NCBI RefSeq assembly: GCF_030272615.1
Contig: NC_081411.1
Location: 216,332,154 to 216,396,153, forward strand
DNA: 64,000 nt
Origin: Cryptomeria japonica
Taxonomy: Eukaryota > Streptophyta > Pinopsida > Cupressales > Cupressaceae
Direction of reading: 5' to 3'
Made by a program: the position numbers and the translations under genes. Of the stretch, positions 23,403-34,060 are shown one piece after another; within the stretch, counting starts at the first letter, position 1, and the number at the start of each line of letters is the position of its first letter. The notes under the pieces were generated by a model. That model worked only from the letters and a program-made list of their open reading frames with translations. It searched no databases and was not told the DNA's origin.

Positions 23403-23655
23403 CATTCATTTTAATATCATCATATAAACACTTGTACCTTACATTTGTTTATTCATCTACATTTATTTTAATATCATCATATAAACACTTGTACCTTACA
23501 TTTGTTTATTCATCTACATTCATTTTAATATCATCATATAAACACTTGTACCTTACATTTGTTTATTCATCTACATTCATTTTAATATCATCATATAAAC
23601 ACTTGTACCTTACATTTGTTTATTCATCTACATTCATTTTAATATCATCATATAA
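23403..23655 (+). repeat. 57-bp tandem repeat, about 4.4 copies
   Basis: The unit contains AATATCATCATATAAACACT followed by TGTACCTTACATTTGTTTAT, and the copies are nearly identical. The period is a multiple of three, so a frame stays open, but the product (19-residue repeats) is an artefact of the repeat. Confidence 0.93.
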
Positions 23656-23807
23656 ACACTCGCACTTTACATTTGTTTATCCATATGCATTCACTTAACA
23701 TTTTGTTTATCCATATTACATTCATCTAAACACATCTAGATGCATATCCATACATAAAATCATTCATCTAACCATTGCATTGACATCATCACATAAATCA
23801 GCTCATC

Positions 23808-24115
23808 ATTACATCGCAAAAGGAAACATCATACAATCTTGTTCATCCATCAAAAACATAAGCATATATCATCCTAGTATATTTATACATAATATCATTT
23901 ATTCAACCATTGCAATAAATCAGCTCATCATTACATTGCAATAGGAAACATCATACAATCTTGTTCATCCATCAAAAACATAAGCATATATCATCATAGC
24001 ATTCCATACATGAAGCATTACATAACTCATCATAAAAACCTGCATTCATATAGCAGTATCTCACATCATAACTCATCATAAAAACCTGCATTCATATGTC
24101 AGTATCTAACATCAT
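23808..24115 (+). repeat. Two further local duplications
   Basis: A block containing CATACAATCTTGTTCATCCA occurs near 23830 and again near 23950, about 118 bp apart. A shorter block containing ACTCATCATAAAAACCTGCA occurs near 24016 and 24068. Together with the 57-bp array, these make the pol-to-antisense-ORF spacer a repeat nursery. Confidence 0.8.
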
Positions 24116-24366
24116 AAAAACATGCATAAAAGAAACATCTCATCAAATGCATACATGTACACATATACATCTAAGCAATAACTCATCATCATGCATAAAC
24201 ATCCATACATCATCACATGCATATCATCACAAAATGGGATCTCCTCATATATATCATCTCATATATCAGAGTACAATGAAGTCTACAAAATCGGCTACCA
24301 AAAAGCCATCCAAGATACAGTCCAAACATAAACAATGATACAACACATGTATGCAAAAATGCTCTC

Positions 24367-26376
24367 TCAGATGCCGCTCTGGCCAGATGCTGTACCTGCC
24401 CCACCCCTACCTACTCCACCACTGGTACCGGCCCCACCTGATCCATCTCTCCGTGGAGGCCTCATCGAACCCCCACTCCCTCCTGCATCTCCTGATCTAT
24501 CCCGTCGCAAAGGACCCATCACTCCCCCACTGCTCTGCATCCTCTGTGATCGCTCGGATCTCGTCTGCCGCATCTGGGTATAACTGAGAGCTCGCTGACT
24601 GAATGGCACAACCTGCTCATATAAACCTCGCCAGTACTCTATCTCGGCCTGCGCTCGCCCAAACTGCCTCATAGTCTCCCCTGATGGACCCTGTGCTCCT
24701 GCTCGGACTCTCTCCTGCAGCTCCGCCAAACTCTCCACCGCCGTATCTCTCTCCCGCAGCACCACTGTCAGCTCTGACTCACGTGCAAATAGCTGCACAT
24801 CTCTAGCTGCTACCTCCGCCTCTAATCTCTCTACCCGGGCCTGCAAATAACCTATCATGTGCTCCCGCAGATCTCCAGTCGCTCCCTCCCCTATATCCAT
24901 GGCTGCTGCACCTGTATCACCCCCTCCACTAGGTCCCTCCTCTGCACCACACTCCCCTGCACCACCCTCTCCTGCACCTGTATCCATCGGGATCTCTCTC
25001 TCCATCCCCCTCCCACTCAACTGCACTCCTCCCTGCATCAACGGTCCCTGTGATATCTGCAGAGGTAGTCCCCCTCTCCCTCTCCGCTGTCTCGGCATCC
25101 CCATCCCTCCTCCACCTCCTCCACCACCACCACCTCCTCCTCCTCCTCCACCTCCTCCTCCTCCTCCACCACCACCTCCTCCTCGACCTCCTCCTCTCCG
25201 TCCTCGTCCCCTCTCATCCTCAAACGCTGGGATCGGCTCCACTGGATCTGATATCCGTCGGATCGGGTGCGCTGCCCGATACTGGGTATACTCTGCTGTA
25301 ACCCCTGCATCAACGACCCTCGGTCGTAGATCCCATGGCCTCGCCTGCAGTGTACGGAACTCTGCCAGTGCCTGATCATACGGTAGCACTGGACCCCATG
25401 CATACCGCTCTCGAATCACTCGAGCATACTCTCCCGATCCGCTCGACAGACCCTGCTGACGTCCAAACTGCCTCATAACCCGTCCTGGCACCTGTCTCTC
25501 TACGTGATAAGAGGTCCTCCCAATGAGGAATCGGGTCATGAAGACATAAGGTAGTGCCTCCGCATCATCCTCCCATGGCTCACACTCCAAGTATGGCCGC
25601 CAAATCACTGCATCTAGGTCATCTAATGCTCGCCTCCACCACTCTAGCTTCCCCAAGTGGGGCTGGCTCATCATACCACTATACATGAACATATAGGGCT
25701 GGTCCACGGCTCGGAATATCAGACTCACTGGTCGAGTCACTGGTAGATGCTCCCATGCCCACACATGCAGCAGCGTCATGCCTACTGCAAGCGAACCTCT
25801 CCCCCGGTACACTACCTCGTGCAGCTCCTGGTACATGTGCGCTAGCACGCACGGCCCCCAGGCATATCGGGTCCCCTCTGTCACCATCATCTCAATAACC
25901 TGTCCCCATCCGACCGCCAATCCATGTGACCGCCTGTCTGGACACAGAAGTCCTCCCACGATCCCTGACAAAACTGCTGGAAGGGGCTCATATAGTGCCG
26001 CTATATCCTCCCAGGCAATCGACCCATCATCAATAAATACGTCCTCATCAAAAATCCTCTGGCAAGACACTGTCCCCCAGGATCGATCATACGTCACCAG
26101 CCGCCCTCGAATCGGAATCCGCAGAATGCGCCACACGTCCTCCAAAGTCACCGTCATCTCGCCCTGAGCCAGATGGAACGTGCATGTCTCACTGTGCCAT
26201 CGCTCTGCTAACGCTGTAATCAGGCCGTGATTCATCCGAATCACGGGCATATGCATCACCTCATAGAGCCCAGTAGCCGCAATACAATCAATCTCAATCT
26301 GAGTCAAACGATCTCGCAACCCCTGTGTCGCGGGGTGGCGCTCGCGTAACTGCAACACGCGTAAGTCCTCCTGCAC
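24367..26376 (-). CDS. Antisense ORF: plant mobile domain protein with poly-Gly linker and coiled coil
   Basis: The 669-codon frame runs opposite to gag-pol. Residues about 25-330 show the plant mobile domain (aminotransferase-like, MAIN/MAIL-type) pattern: a MNHGLITALAERWHSETCTF segment, FHLAQGEMTVTLEDVWRILR, then AWEHLPVTRP. An Arg/Gly stretch with 26 consecutive Gly (399-424) follows, then a probable coiled coil near 506-560 (LQARVERLEAEVAARDVQL) and a Gly/Ser/Arg tail. The first codon at 26376 is GTG; an in-frame TGA lies eight codons upstream and the first internal ATG is codon 41. The TGTGCAG directly before GAGGAC looks like a 3' splice site, so the true N-terminus may come from an upstream exon. 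Related domains in plants act in transposon silencing and genome regulation; the role here is unknown. Confidence 0.8.
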   Translation of the reverse strand: MQEDLRVLQLRERHPATQGLRDRLTQIEIDCIAATGLYEVMHMPVIRMNHGLITALAERWHSETCTFHLAQGEMTVTLEDVWRILRIPIRGRLVTYDRSWGTVSCQRIFDEDVFIDDGSIAWEDIAALYEPLPAVLSGIVGGLLCPDRRSHGLAVGWGQVIEMMVTEGTRYAWGPCVLAHMYQELHEVVYRGRGSLAVGMTLLHVWAWEHLPVTRPVSLIFRAVDQPYMFMYSGMMSQPHLGKLEWWRRALDDLDAVIWRPYLECEPWEDDAEALPYVFMTRFLIGRTSYHVERQVPGRVMRQFGRQQGLSSGSGEYARVIRERYAWGPVLPYDQALAEFRTLQARPWDLRPRVVDAGVTAEYTQYRAAHPIRRISDPVEPIPAFEDERGRGRRGGGRGGGGGGGGGGGGGGGGGGGGGGGGGGMGMPRQRRGRGGLPLQISQGPLMQGGVQLSGRGMEREIPMDTGAGEGGAGECGAEEGPSGGGDTGAAAMDIGEGATGDLREHMIGYLQARVERLEAEVAARDVQLFARESELTVVLRERDTAVESLAELQERVRAGAQGPSGETMRQFGRAQAEIEYWRGLYEQVVPFSQRALSYTQMRQTRSERSQRMQSSGGVMGPLRRDRSGDAGGSGGSMRPPRRDGSGGAGTSGGVGRGGAGTASGQSGI

Positions 26377-26654
26377 ATAACATTCATCAAACCACCATCA
26401 GTTGTTTTGTTATCAAACTTTCTTAAGTTTAAACCTAGACTATCATCAGATACTTTGATCAAGTATCTTCGAGTCTCAACAGGTAAGCAATCATGGCCGC
26501 CTAGACTTCAACAGGCATTTCTCCTAACAAATGACCTAAGTCTCATCGGGCTGCTATGGTTCAAAACAACTCCCACTTCACCTCGTCATCCATCCATCGC
26601 TAGGCATCAGGAGATTTGTTTTGTCCGAAACTGGGGCATTTTGTATACTAAAGC
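26377..26654. other. Interval between the antisense ORF and the inverted AGCGCT cluster
   Basis: About 280 bp. Read on the minus strand it would be the 5' untranslated region, or intron plus leader, of the antisense transcript. I could not define an upstream exon with confidence. Confidence 0.4.
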
Positions 26655-27045
26655 AAAAGCGCTATTTAATCTACAATAGCGCTCATTCTGAACAAAAGCG
26701 CTACAACCACATCAATAGCGCTCAAAAAGCCCTGCAATAGCGCTACAAAAACAAAAGCGCTAAAACAGCTACACAATAGCACTATTCCGGTCAATAGCGC
26801 TCAATTAACTACACCATAGCGCTATTTACTCAAAAGCGCTAAAACCAATATACAATAGCGCTATTAAACATCAATAGCGCTCAATTGACCCTACCGTAGC
26901 GCTAATTTATCAAAAGCGCTCAAACTTGCTTGCAAAAGCGCTAAATTCATACAAAAGCGCTACAACTAGCCTACAAAAGCGCTATTGCGGCACAATAGCG
27001 CTAATTTATGGAGCAAAAGCGCTAAAAACATAGTTCCAGCGCTCT
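26655..27045 (-). repeat. AGCGCT motif cluster, reverse orientation
   Basis: I count about 20 copies, reading on the plus strand CAATAGCGCT or CAAAAGCGCT, one of them altered to AGCACT at about 26780. These are exact reverse complements of the AGCGCTATTG/AGCGCTTTTG forms in the leader cluster. The cluster sits 280 bp upstream of the antisense ORF and 560 bp before the right LTR. Confidence 0.93.
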
Positions 27046-27595
27046 TGCTCCGACTTGACTTGGACTTAGCTAAAAACATACCAAAAATGCATAAAAAGTG
27101 GGTTTTTCGAATTTGCGTACCACTGGTCCATAGTCGGCTGGGCGCTGGTACCGGCGGACTCGCTCAAATCTGTGCTCGGTGATCGGAAACGGCATCGTCG
27201 CTCCTCGTTGCTCCTCCAAATGTCACTGTCAGAGCTCTAGTTTTCAACTGGTCGCGGTCACAAATGATCCTATTTTACCCCCTTTCACCCCATTTATACC
27301 CCCCGCCGTCACCGTAACTTTGTCCTGCTCATCGCCGTGGTCCCCGTGAACTTCCCGAGCCCCCCATTTCTCCATGTTTCTCCCGATTTCTTCTATTTTT
27401 CACCAGTATACCTCACTTCTTCCCTTCTATCACCCTGCCAATTTTTCATTCTTTTTCGAGAGATCGCCCGATTTTTCAAAATTTTTCGGCCCATCTCTCG
27501 AGGGGGCATACCACCCATTAAATTTATATTTTATGGGACATTTCTTCACACCAGTTTTTCTTTCTTTGAAACGATGCGATAAACTGCACCGTCTC
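27046..27595 (+). other. 3' non-coding segment before the right LTR
   Basis: Moderately GC-rich, pyrimidine-rich sequence. Frames here overlap and lack recognisable domains. It may hold the start of the antisense transcript, which is inference only. Confidence 0.4.
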
Positions 27596-27608
27596 AAAGA
27601 GGGGCAAA
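27596..27608 (+). promoter_or_regulatory. Polypurine tract
   Basis: AAAGAGGGGCAAA ends exactly at the first base of the right LTR. This is the expected primer site for plus-strand DNA synthesis. Confidence 0.88.
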
Positions 27609-28987
27609 TGTAGTCACACAAATCTGTCCATTTTAATTAAATGAATATTTCGTATTTATTTGATTAAAAATCCACTAGCCATCAATTAATTAAATTAATA
27701 TTTAATTAATTCATCCCCAAACATTCTTCTATTAATTAAATAAATTATTCGATTTATTTTAATTAATTCATTAAAATCAAATTCCCATTAATTAAATAAA
27801 TAAATCAATTTATTTAATTAAAATCCCCCTTTTCCTCTTTTAAATAAATTAAATAAAACATTTATTTAAATCATTATCCCCACCCCACTTGCATTTTCCT
27901 ACAAATGCAACTTGCACACATTATTGAAATAAATGAATTTTTATTTTTAATAAAATCCTATTTTCCCTCACCCACCAAATCAACTTGCAAAATCTAATCC
28001 CCTTCTAGATTCTTCTAACCCCTTCCTGATTAGCCTAATCCATCCCCTAATTATTGTCACATTCCTAAGCAAAATGGAGTCACTTCTCAAAGACTCCAAA
28101 GTCTTTGAAAAACATTTAATGCTTTGTGTGTTCAACAAATCAACCTCCAAAAGTCTTCCAAGACCACTAATGGCTCTTACATGACCATTTATGGCTCTTA
28201 CATAACCATTTATGGTTATTTCAATCTTGTCTCCCCAAACATTTATTGTCTTGACCATATTCATCCATTTCACATTTGCACAAGAATTTATCCATTGGAT
28301 AAAAGCTTTATTCTTTGAAAAAAAGAGTTTATTCATTCAACCAACCTTGACTCAAAATCCCAAAGTCATGTCAGGCATTTAATGCTTATTCCCTCTCCTC
28401 TCAACCTATCTCACATTGACACTTGTCATCCTGGGATTGGGTTGAAAGCCCTCACATGGATTTGAAATCATTCAATCCTGACCCTTGTTGAGATTACTCA
28501 ATCTCAACCATCCATTGCTCCATTTTTCCTATAAATAGAGCCCATTCCTTCATAATCCAGATCCTGAAAACTTGTATGCATTTAGACTATAGACATTTTA
28601 GAGAGCATTTTAGCATAAACAATCTAAATCTTGTCTTTTTGGTAAAATACTTCATTTTAGCATTAAAATAGCTTTTTATTTCACATTTAGAGCTATTCCA
28701 TAAATCTCAATCCTCCATAAGCATCCATAGTGCAAAAAGCTGCTGAGAGCTACACTATTTTGGAACTTGGAGAGGAGAGGAACAAGGGAGAAGAAGCTAG
28801 GAGTATGTTAGGAGGTATTTGGAGATGCCTCATCATGTTTGCTTTGATAGTTAAATATGCTTGCATGCTTATAGTCTCTCTCTTGGTATGCCTTTTTAGA
28901 TTAGTTTTCGATTGATTAACGCTAACTTTTTGTGTGTTTTGTGTTGATTGATCTTGGACTAATCTTGTGCCATTTAGGAGGGCATCA
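27609..28987 (+). repeat. 3' LTR of the Tat element
   Basis: 1379 bp, TGTAGTCACA...GGGCATCA, identical to the 5' LTR apart from C at 27619. It has the same TATA box (28530-28537) and the same internal short ORFs. Confidence 0.96.
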
Positions 28988-28992
28988 ATATG
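28988..28992. repeat. Target-site duplication, right copy (ATATG)
   Basis: Exact copy of 9981-9985, directly after the CA end of the right LTR. Confidence 0.93.
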
Positions 28993-29828
28993 TATAATAG
29001 TTTATTCATTTTTTTTAGTTGATTTAGTCAACATGGAAAATTAGATTGTAAATTAAGTTTGTTTATTTCCGTTAACATTAAAATAATAAATTGTATAATA
29101 TTGTCCTCATGTTTAAATTTACAACTAATTGAATACAACTTCCCCAAATCAATTAAAACACGATAAAGAAATGAGAGTGACATTGTTTGGAAATATAGTT
29201 ATCCACTTATCATGTTATACAACTTCTCGCTCATAGTCCATCTCATTATTCATGTGTAGATGGATTATAATTATGAGCTTGGAGATTGTATCAATACCAC
29301 AACTGACTGATTATAGCTTCCCCAAATTAAGTAAAACACAACAAGCAAATGAGAGTAGTATTGTTTGGGAAAACAATTATTTGCTTATCATGTTACAAAA
29401 CATTTCAATGAGCTTCGAGATTGTATGTACAAGGCATGACATAGTCGAAAATCCAGTCTCCCTTGATGCAAACCAAAAAGCGCAACAAGAACAACCCATA
29501 CCGATTACCCTTGATTCAAATGTTGGTACAAATAGCCTTAATGAATCTAACACTCTCATTTAGCGAAGAGTACTATTTGGCATAATGGCAACCCAAAGTT
29601 CAAATGAAATGCCAATTATAATTATGCCTATAAATAACTTGAATCCATTCCAACCAAGGTGGACCCTCATAGGTTGTGTAATTATGAAAAAGTAGATCCA
29701 TCAATACAACACACATTTATCCTTCCAAAGTCAAATGTATTAAAATTATCTCAAATGGAAGTCGTCTGAAAGCATTAGATATTTATTTGACTAACTAGAT
29801 CACCTTTTTTCAAACTGGACAATTTTAA
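28993..29828. other. Spacer right of the Tat element
   Basis: AT-rich; continuous with sequence left of 9981 before the insertion. A degenerate duplication is visible, with 'atgagagt' and 'ttgtttggraa' phrases near 29170-29210 and 29349-29390. No gene is supported. Confidence 0.5.
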
Positions 29829-32210
29829 TCCGCTTGTTACACCGAAGGCGTGCATTATATGAAATGGACAAGCTACTAGAGCACATCCATGACTAGCATT
29901 GCACCCGTAACCATGCAAAACGATTGGAGAAATATTGGCCAGTCATTTCATCCTTACCGTTTTGTTTCTAAATTTTTGCAATTACCATTTTTGGGTATCA
30001 GTGTCCTCACAGTCGAGTTGTTTCTATATGTGACATTTGCTTGCAATTTTAACTCAAGTAGGCTCAAAAATGGGTTTAATATGACATAGGATTCAAATTT
30101 TTAATATTATTGATGGATTTGATTTAGGTTTAATGGACCACACTTTATGGTTTGAAATTAATTTCAAAAACTTAAAAACATAAAAAGGATATTTTCCTTA
30201 TTAGGCTTAGGTAACATGTTCGAAGCATTGGTCCTTTAATTAATATTTAATAGTTCTTTTTTTGGTAAGAGTTAGTTTCATTTATTTAATATTATTTATA
30301 TTTAATTTTGTCATCGCATTAAATCTATAATTCATCTTTGTTACTATTTATTAATTAATCAAAAATAAAAAATTATTTTATTATGATTTTCAATTAATTA
30401 ATAGATATGGTCAAAAGGTGCATCCGATATTGTTCAATTTTGTGGATTTACCAATTTTTTTGTCTAATCTATTGGAGGGCATGAGTATTTGATATAAATA
30501 CAAATAATATTGAGTAAGCTAAATTAAAGCATACCGAAACACATACAATAAATTTTCTAATATTAACATTCAAATTTGGAAGGACTCTTGAATGAAAATA
30601 TAATTATCGCTGGTGTCTTTTAACTGTTCACATTGAGATAATTATCTCTTTAAAACTACCCACTTTAGGGCCTATATTTTTTCTAAATATTAAGGCAAAT
30701 TAAATTATTTTAAAATTATATGTATACAAATCAATTATATATACGACTAATTTTATAAAATTTTGATAATTTTCTTAAGTTATTTTTTTATGATATTTTT
30801 ATCGTAGTATATAATCAATTTTAAATTTATTATATAATATAATTATATTTATTACTATATACAATATTTGAAATAATATAGATTATCTTTCATATTTTTA
30901 TATAAGCACTACCATAGAAGGTAGCTCCCTATATTGATAAAAAATATATTACAAAGATGTTCAGTTACAAATATTTATGCAGGAAAAAACATATTCTTGC
31001 TTCAATCTCTATCATCCTATCTACTTTGGCTAGATTAAGATGATCTTTGTTGTTGCCCATGAATGTCTTAAATTCCTCCAAGTTTGTTCTTCTTCTCTAC
31101 TCCAGTCCTGAACAAGTGTCATGCCTTTACATTCATTTCATACTCTTTTTCCCTCAAGTATATAATATTCAACATTATGCATGACTCAAGGACTTCTAGA
31201 AATAGATTGATTGTTGCATCAGTAACACCCTAGCACTCCTGCGGGGTAATGTGTTTTGCAATTTGTATCACCCAAAATTGGCTAAGGACTTGAACCATGG
31301 GCTCAAATACACATCAAAAATATCTCATTGTGCATGTGTCATTGTTGCCATGCTGCTACACCTACAATGCATATCACCATATCCCATGCCTCATTGTTCC
31401 TCAACTGAAATATGGCTCAAGCTTATTCTTCCCTGGCCTCCTCTATGAATGGATAATGGGTGCCAAATTGCAAGCCATTTCAATTGAGATTGTTGATCCT
31501 TGCAAACCACCAAGTTCCCACTTCTATCACATGTCCCACTAGAAATCTAGTCTCTCATTCGAGAAGAGTACAATCCTTGACATTCTAAGTTGTCACTTTC
31601 GAATCACCAATGTTAGTCAAGAAAGATCCATTACAATGCATCTTATGGCTATTTGAATGTGGCGAGACATCCCTGTAACCATATTTTGTTAACAACTGGG
31701 AATGTGTCTCAGAACTTACATGGACAAAGGATCATCCCACACTCGTGTCTTCAAAAATTACTTCATTCAAATCATCCCATTTCTTGGGAAAAGAGTCCAT
31801 GATCTCCTCCACATCACTATATTTTTATCTCTTCCAACTCTATCTATTCCTCTCTCCTCTCTCTATCTTTATCTCTCTCTATCCTCTCCCTATTTTTCTC
31901 CTTATCCAAATCCATCTCTATCTTCCACTTTATCTTTATAGGATCATAGTCGTAATGGAGCCTAATTATCTTCCAAATTCAAAGATTTTGCTTCAATCAT
32001 GTTTGAATCCATGTAAGTAAATGTATAATTGATTTGAAGCTATGAATTCTCCATTGAGACTTTTATTACACAAACAACATTATTTATTAAAAGCTTACCT
32101 ATTGACTTCATGTACTACATAAATGCATGCAAAAATATACCATATTTTTTTCTATTTTACCTTCTTCATCTCCTCGGCGTACCCATTGCACACCAAGGTG
32201 CAATTGCTAG
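29829..32210 (+). mobile_element. Non-autonomous Helitron-like element, about 2.4 kb
   Basis: It begins near TCCGCTTGTTAC, followed by the palindrome-like ACACCGAAGGCGT at 29839-29851. It ends GGCGTACCCATTGCA, a 7-bp stem hairpin (ATTGCAC / GTGCAAT), TG and CTAG at 32210, with T next. TC at one end, hairpin plus CTAG at the other, A before and T after, and no target duplication fit a Helitron. A CT tract lies at about 31820-31940. No Rep/helicase coding sequence was seen. The element at 43.6-46.5 kb shares both ends and the CT tract. Confidence 0.5.
31820..31940 (+). repeat. CT-rich tract inside the Helitron-like element
   Basis: Pyrimidine-rich (CTCT, TATC) low-complexity sequence. It matches in character and relative position the much longer tract at 45340-46330. 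Confidence 0.8.
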
Positions 32211-32555
32211 TTTTAATTAATTTATAAAAAGACAAAATCAAGTTAGAAAGAAGAATGAATTGATTTTGAAGGGAAGTGCTTATGAATTAATAAAAGAGAG
32301 TTTTTTTTTTTTTGATCGGTAATTTTTAATATATTAATTTTTAGAAAATTTCAACAATCTGCTAGGGCCAAGAAGATATCAACATCAGCGCAAAAAATAG
32401 TTCAAACCTACTTTGTAGTTTCCGCTAACAGAAAATAGAAGTAAACCAGTACTGTGCATTAATGCACGAAACATTACAGTAATCCATAAAAGTTTTTTAA
32501 TAGAAATTCAAAGAAGCATAAAGCAAAAAAGCTCTATAATTTGCACCATAGTCGC

Positions 32556-33270
32556 TCAGTCCGAATCGCTCTGGTTCGGCTTCTTCAACTCCATGTCATC
32601 AATGTCCGCCAACACCTTCCCTTTGGTCACTTCCGTCTTCATCTTCGGGATGCAATCCAGGTTCCCAAAGTCTGGGTCACCTTCCAGACTGGCTAGGAAC
32701 TGCACCGCTCTCCCCTCCTTGTAACGGTCCCGGAGCTCTCTTCCCACCTCCATTCGTTCCACCACCTTTAACGCCTTTAGCACCTCGTCTGTTCGAATCA
32801 GCTTCACACAAAGCTTCATGGCTTCCCAGCCAATACGGGCTCGTTCCCTGCATTCCTCCTTTAGCCGGCTCTCAGGGCCTTTGACGAACGGTAGAATCTC
32901 CTCGTTTGCTTCTCCTTCTCGAATGTGGATTCCGGTTTGGGGAATCACCCATTCCAGAATAGAGTCCAAATTGATTAGGAAATCCCCATCAATGAGCTTT
33001 GTCGTTGTTAGTTTGACTTTCTCCACTTCGGGTTCGAATTCGCACGCCCATGCCATTATCAGGGAATAGACTTCCATGTTTGTTCTGTACCGGAAATGGA
33101 TATGCACCAATTCCTCTCCCAGCATCAATCTAGCCGCACTCCACAGCTTATCATCCTTGTATTTGAAGAGACCCTGCAGACGTTTGTCCGAGCCCTTTCC
33201 TAGAAACGAGACCAATTTCTTCTCTGTGCGAAGCGTGAAATTTGCCTCCATTAAAAGCTGCTCGAAACCT
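32556..33270 (-). CDS. Unknown protein ORF carried within the LINE insertion
   Basis: An open frame of about 238-250 codons ends MELKKPNQSDSD. An apparent acceptor, TTTTTTGCAG, lies just before 33270, and a good candidate start, ATGGCGGAGGGCAAG, lies at 33453 in another frame, so a two-exon gene (33453 to about 33380, then 33270-32556) is possible; alternatively translation starts at the internal ATG (33251, MEANFTLR). The product is soluble-looking and charged, with helical stretches such as SRLKEECRERARIGWEAMKL. I recognise no domain and no membrane segment. It shares strand with the RNase H ORF 330 bp upstream and lies before the LINE tail, so it moved with the LINE or was captured by it. 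Confidence 0.5.
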
Positions 33271-33604
33271 GCAAAAAACCAGAAAACTAAACTGCAAAAC
33301 ACCAACAAGCTTTATTAAATCGGAATTTGGCAAATGCAATGCGCAATAATTGAGTTTGTAATAAATCTGCCGTCGTTTGTGACGTGGTTTAAATGCATGA
33401 TTTGTGAAATAAATGGAAAGATATTTCACATTAGATTTCTTGCCCTCCGCCATTGTCTCGAACCAATATCTGTGCTTTGAACTGTCACATTTATTACCAA
33501 GCCAGTGGCATTGATTTCTCGTCCTTGCGAGCCGTCAAGCCTGCTTGCTTGTTTAGCTTTCCACGAATTGCATTAATACCACTGCCATAACTGCATTAAT
33601 ACCA

Positions 33605-34060
33605 CTACCATACACACCCATTGCCCTTCCACCATCTGGCCACTTGATCTGACAAATCACATCCGACATTTGAGAGGAGATCCGCCACTGCGTTAGCACC
33701 TCTCCGGACATGGGAAACTCGAAAAGCTTTAAATGAGGTGAGTTTTTCCCGTATTATCTCTATCCAATGAGCTAATTTCCAGGAAGGGGTGGTACCTTTC
33801 GCTATTGCATTGATCACTACTTGGGAATCCCCTTCCAAATGTAGTTTGGACACTTTCATGTTAATAGCCAATTCTGTAGCCATTAGTACCGCCTGTGCTT
33901 CCACTTTGTTGTTTGACCCATTCTGAAGCCGTCGAGCCCCTTTGAATAGGATGATCCCCTTATCATCTCTTGCCACTACTCCTACTCCGGAGATACCCGG
34001 GTTTCCCTTAGATGCCCCATCAAAGTTGATTTTAATCCACTCCTTCACTGGCGATTCTCA
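33605..34060 (-). pseudogene. LINE-type RNase H domain (RVT_3), 5'-truncated
   Basis: The frame reads PVKEWIKINFDGASKGNPG, then GVGVVARDDKG, KVEAQAVLMATELA, LHLEGDSQVVINAI and RRGANAVADLLS, ending WWKGNGCVW. Catalytic Asp (FDGA), Glu (VEAQA), Asp (EGDS) and Asp (AVAD) of RNase H are all present. The codon displayed as start is GTG and an in-frame TGA lies just upstream, so this is the C-terminal piece of a LINE ORF2 rather than a free gene. Plant L1 subgroups carry such a domain after the zf-RVT motif. Confidence 0.8.

Larger units (their letters stand above)
9986..28987 (+). mobile_element. Complete Tat-lineage Ty3/Gypsy LTR retrotransposon, 19.0 kb
   Basis: It is bounded by TG...CA LTRs of equal length (1379 bp) and a perfect 5-bp duplication. 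Inside, in order: a primer binding site complementary to tRNA-Trp, an AGCGCT motif cluster, a 2.4-kb leader, an intact gag-pol ORF (14101-21387), a repeat-rich 3-kb spacer, an antisense plant-mobile-domain ORF (26376-24367), an inverted AGCGCT cluster and a polypurine tract. The second, archaeal-type RNase H after a degenerate first one, and the extra ORF between pol and the 3' LTR, place it in the Tat/Ogre group. All signals needed for mobility look intact. Confidence 0.96.

Noticed and set aside
24857-25375. Proline-rich 172-codon plus-strand ORF
   Set aside because: It is the complement of the Gly-run and linker of the antisense mobile-domain ORF, which carries the recognisable domain.
26655-27045. 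CRISPR-like array
   Set aside because: The repeated motif is only about 10 bp, spacing is irregular, and the setting is a plant retrotransposon.
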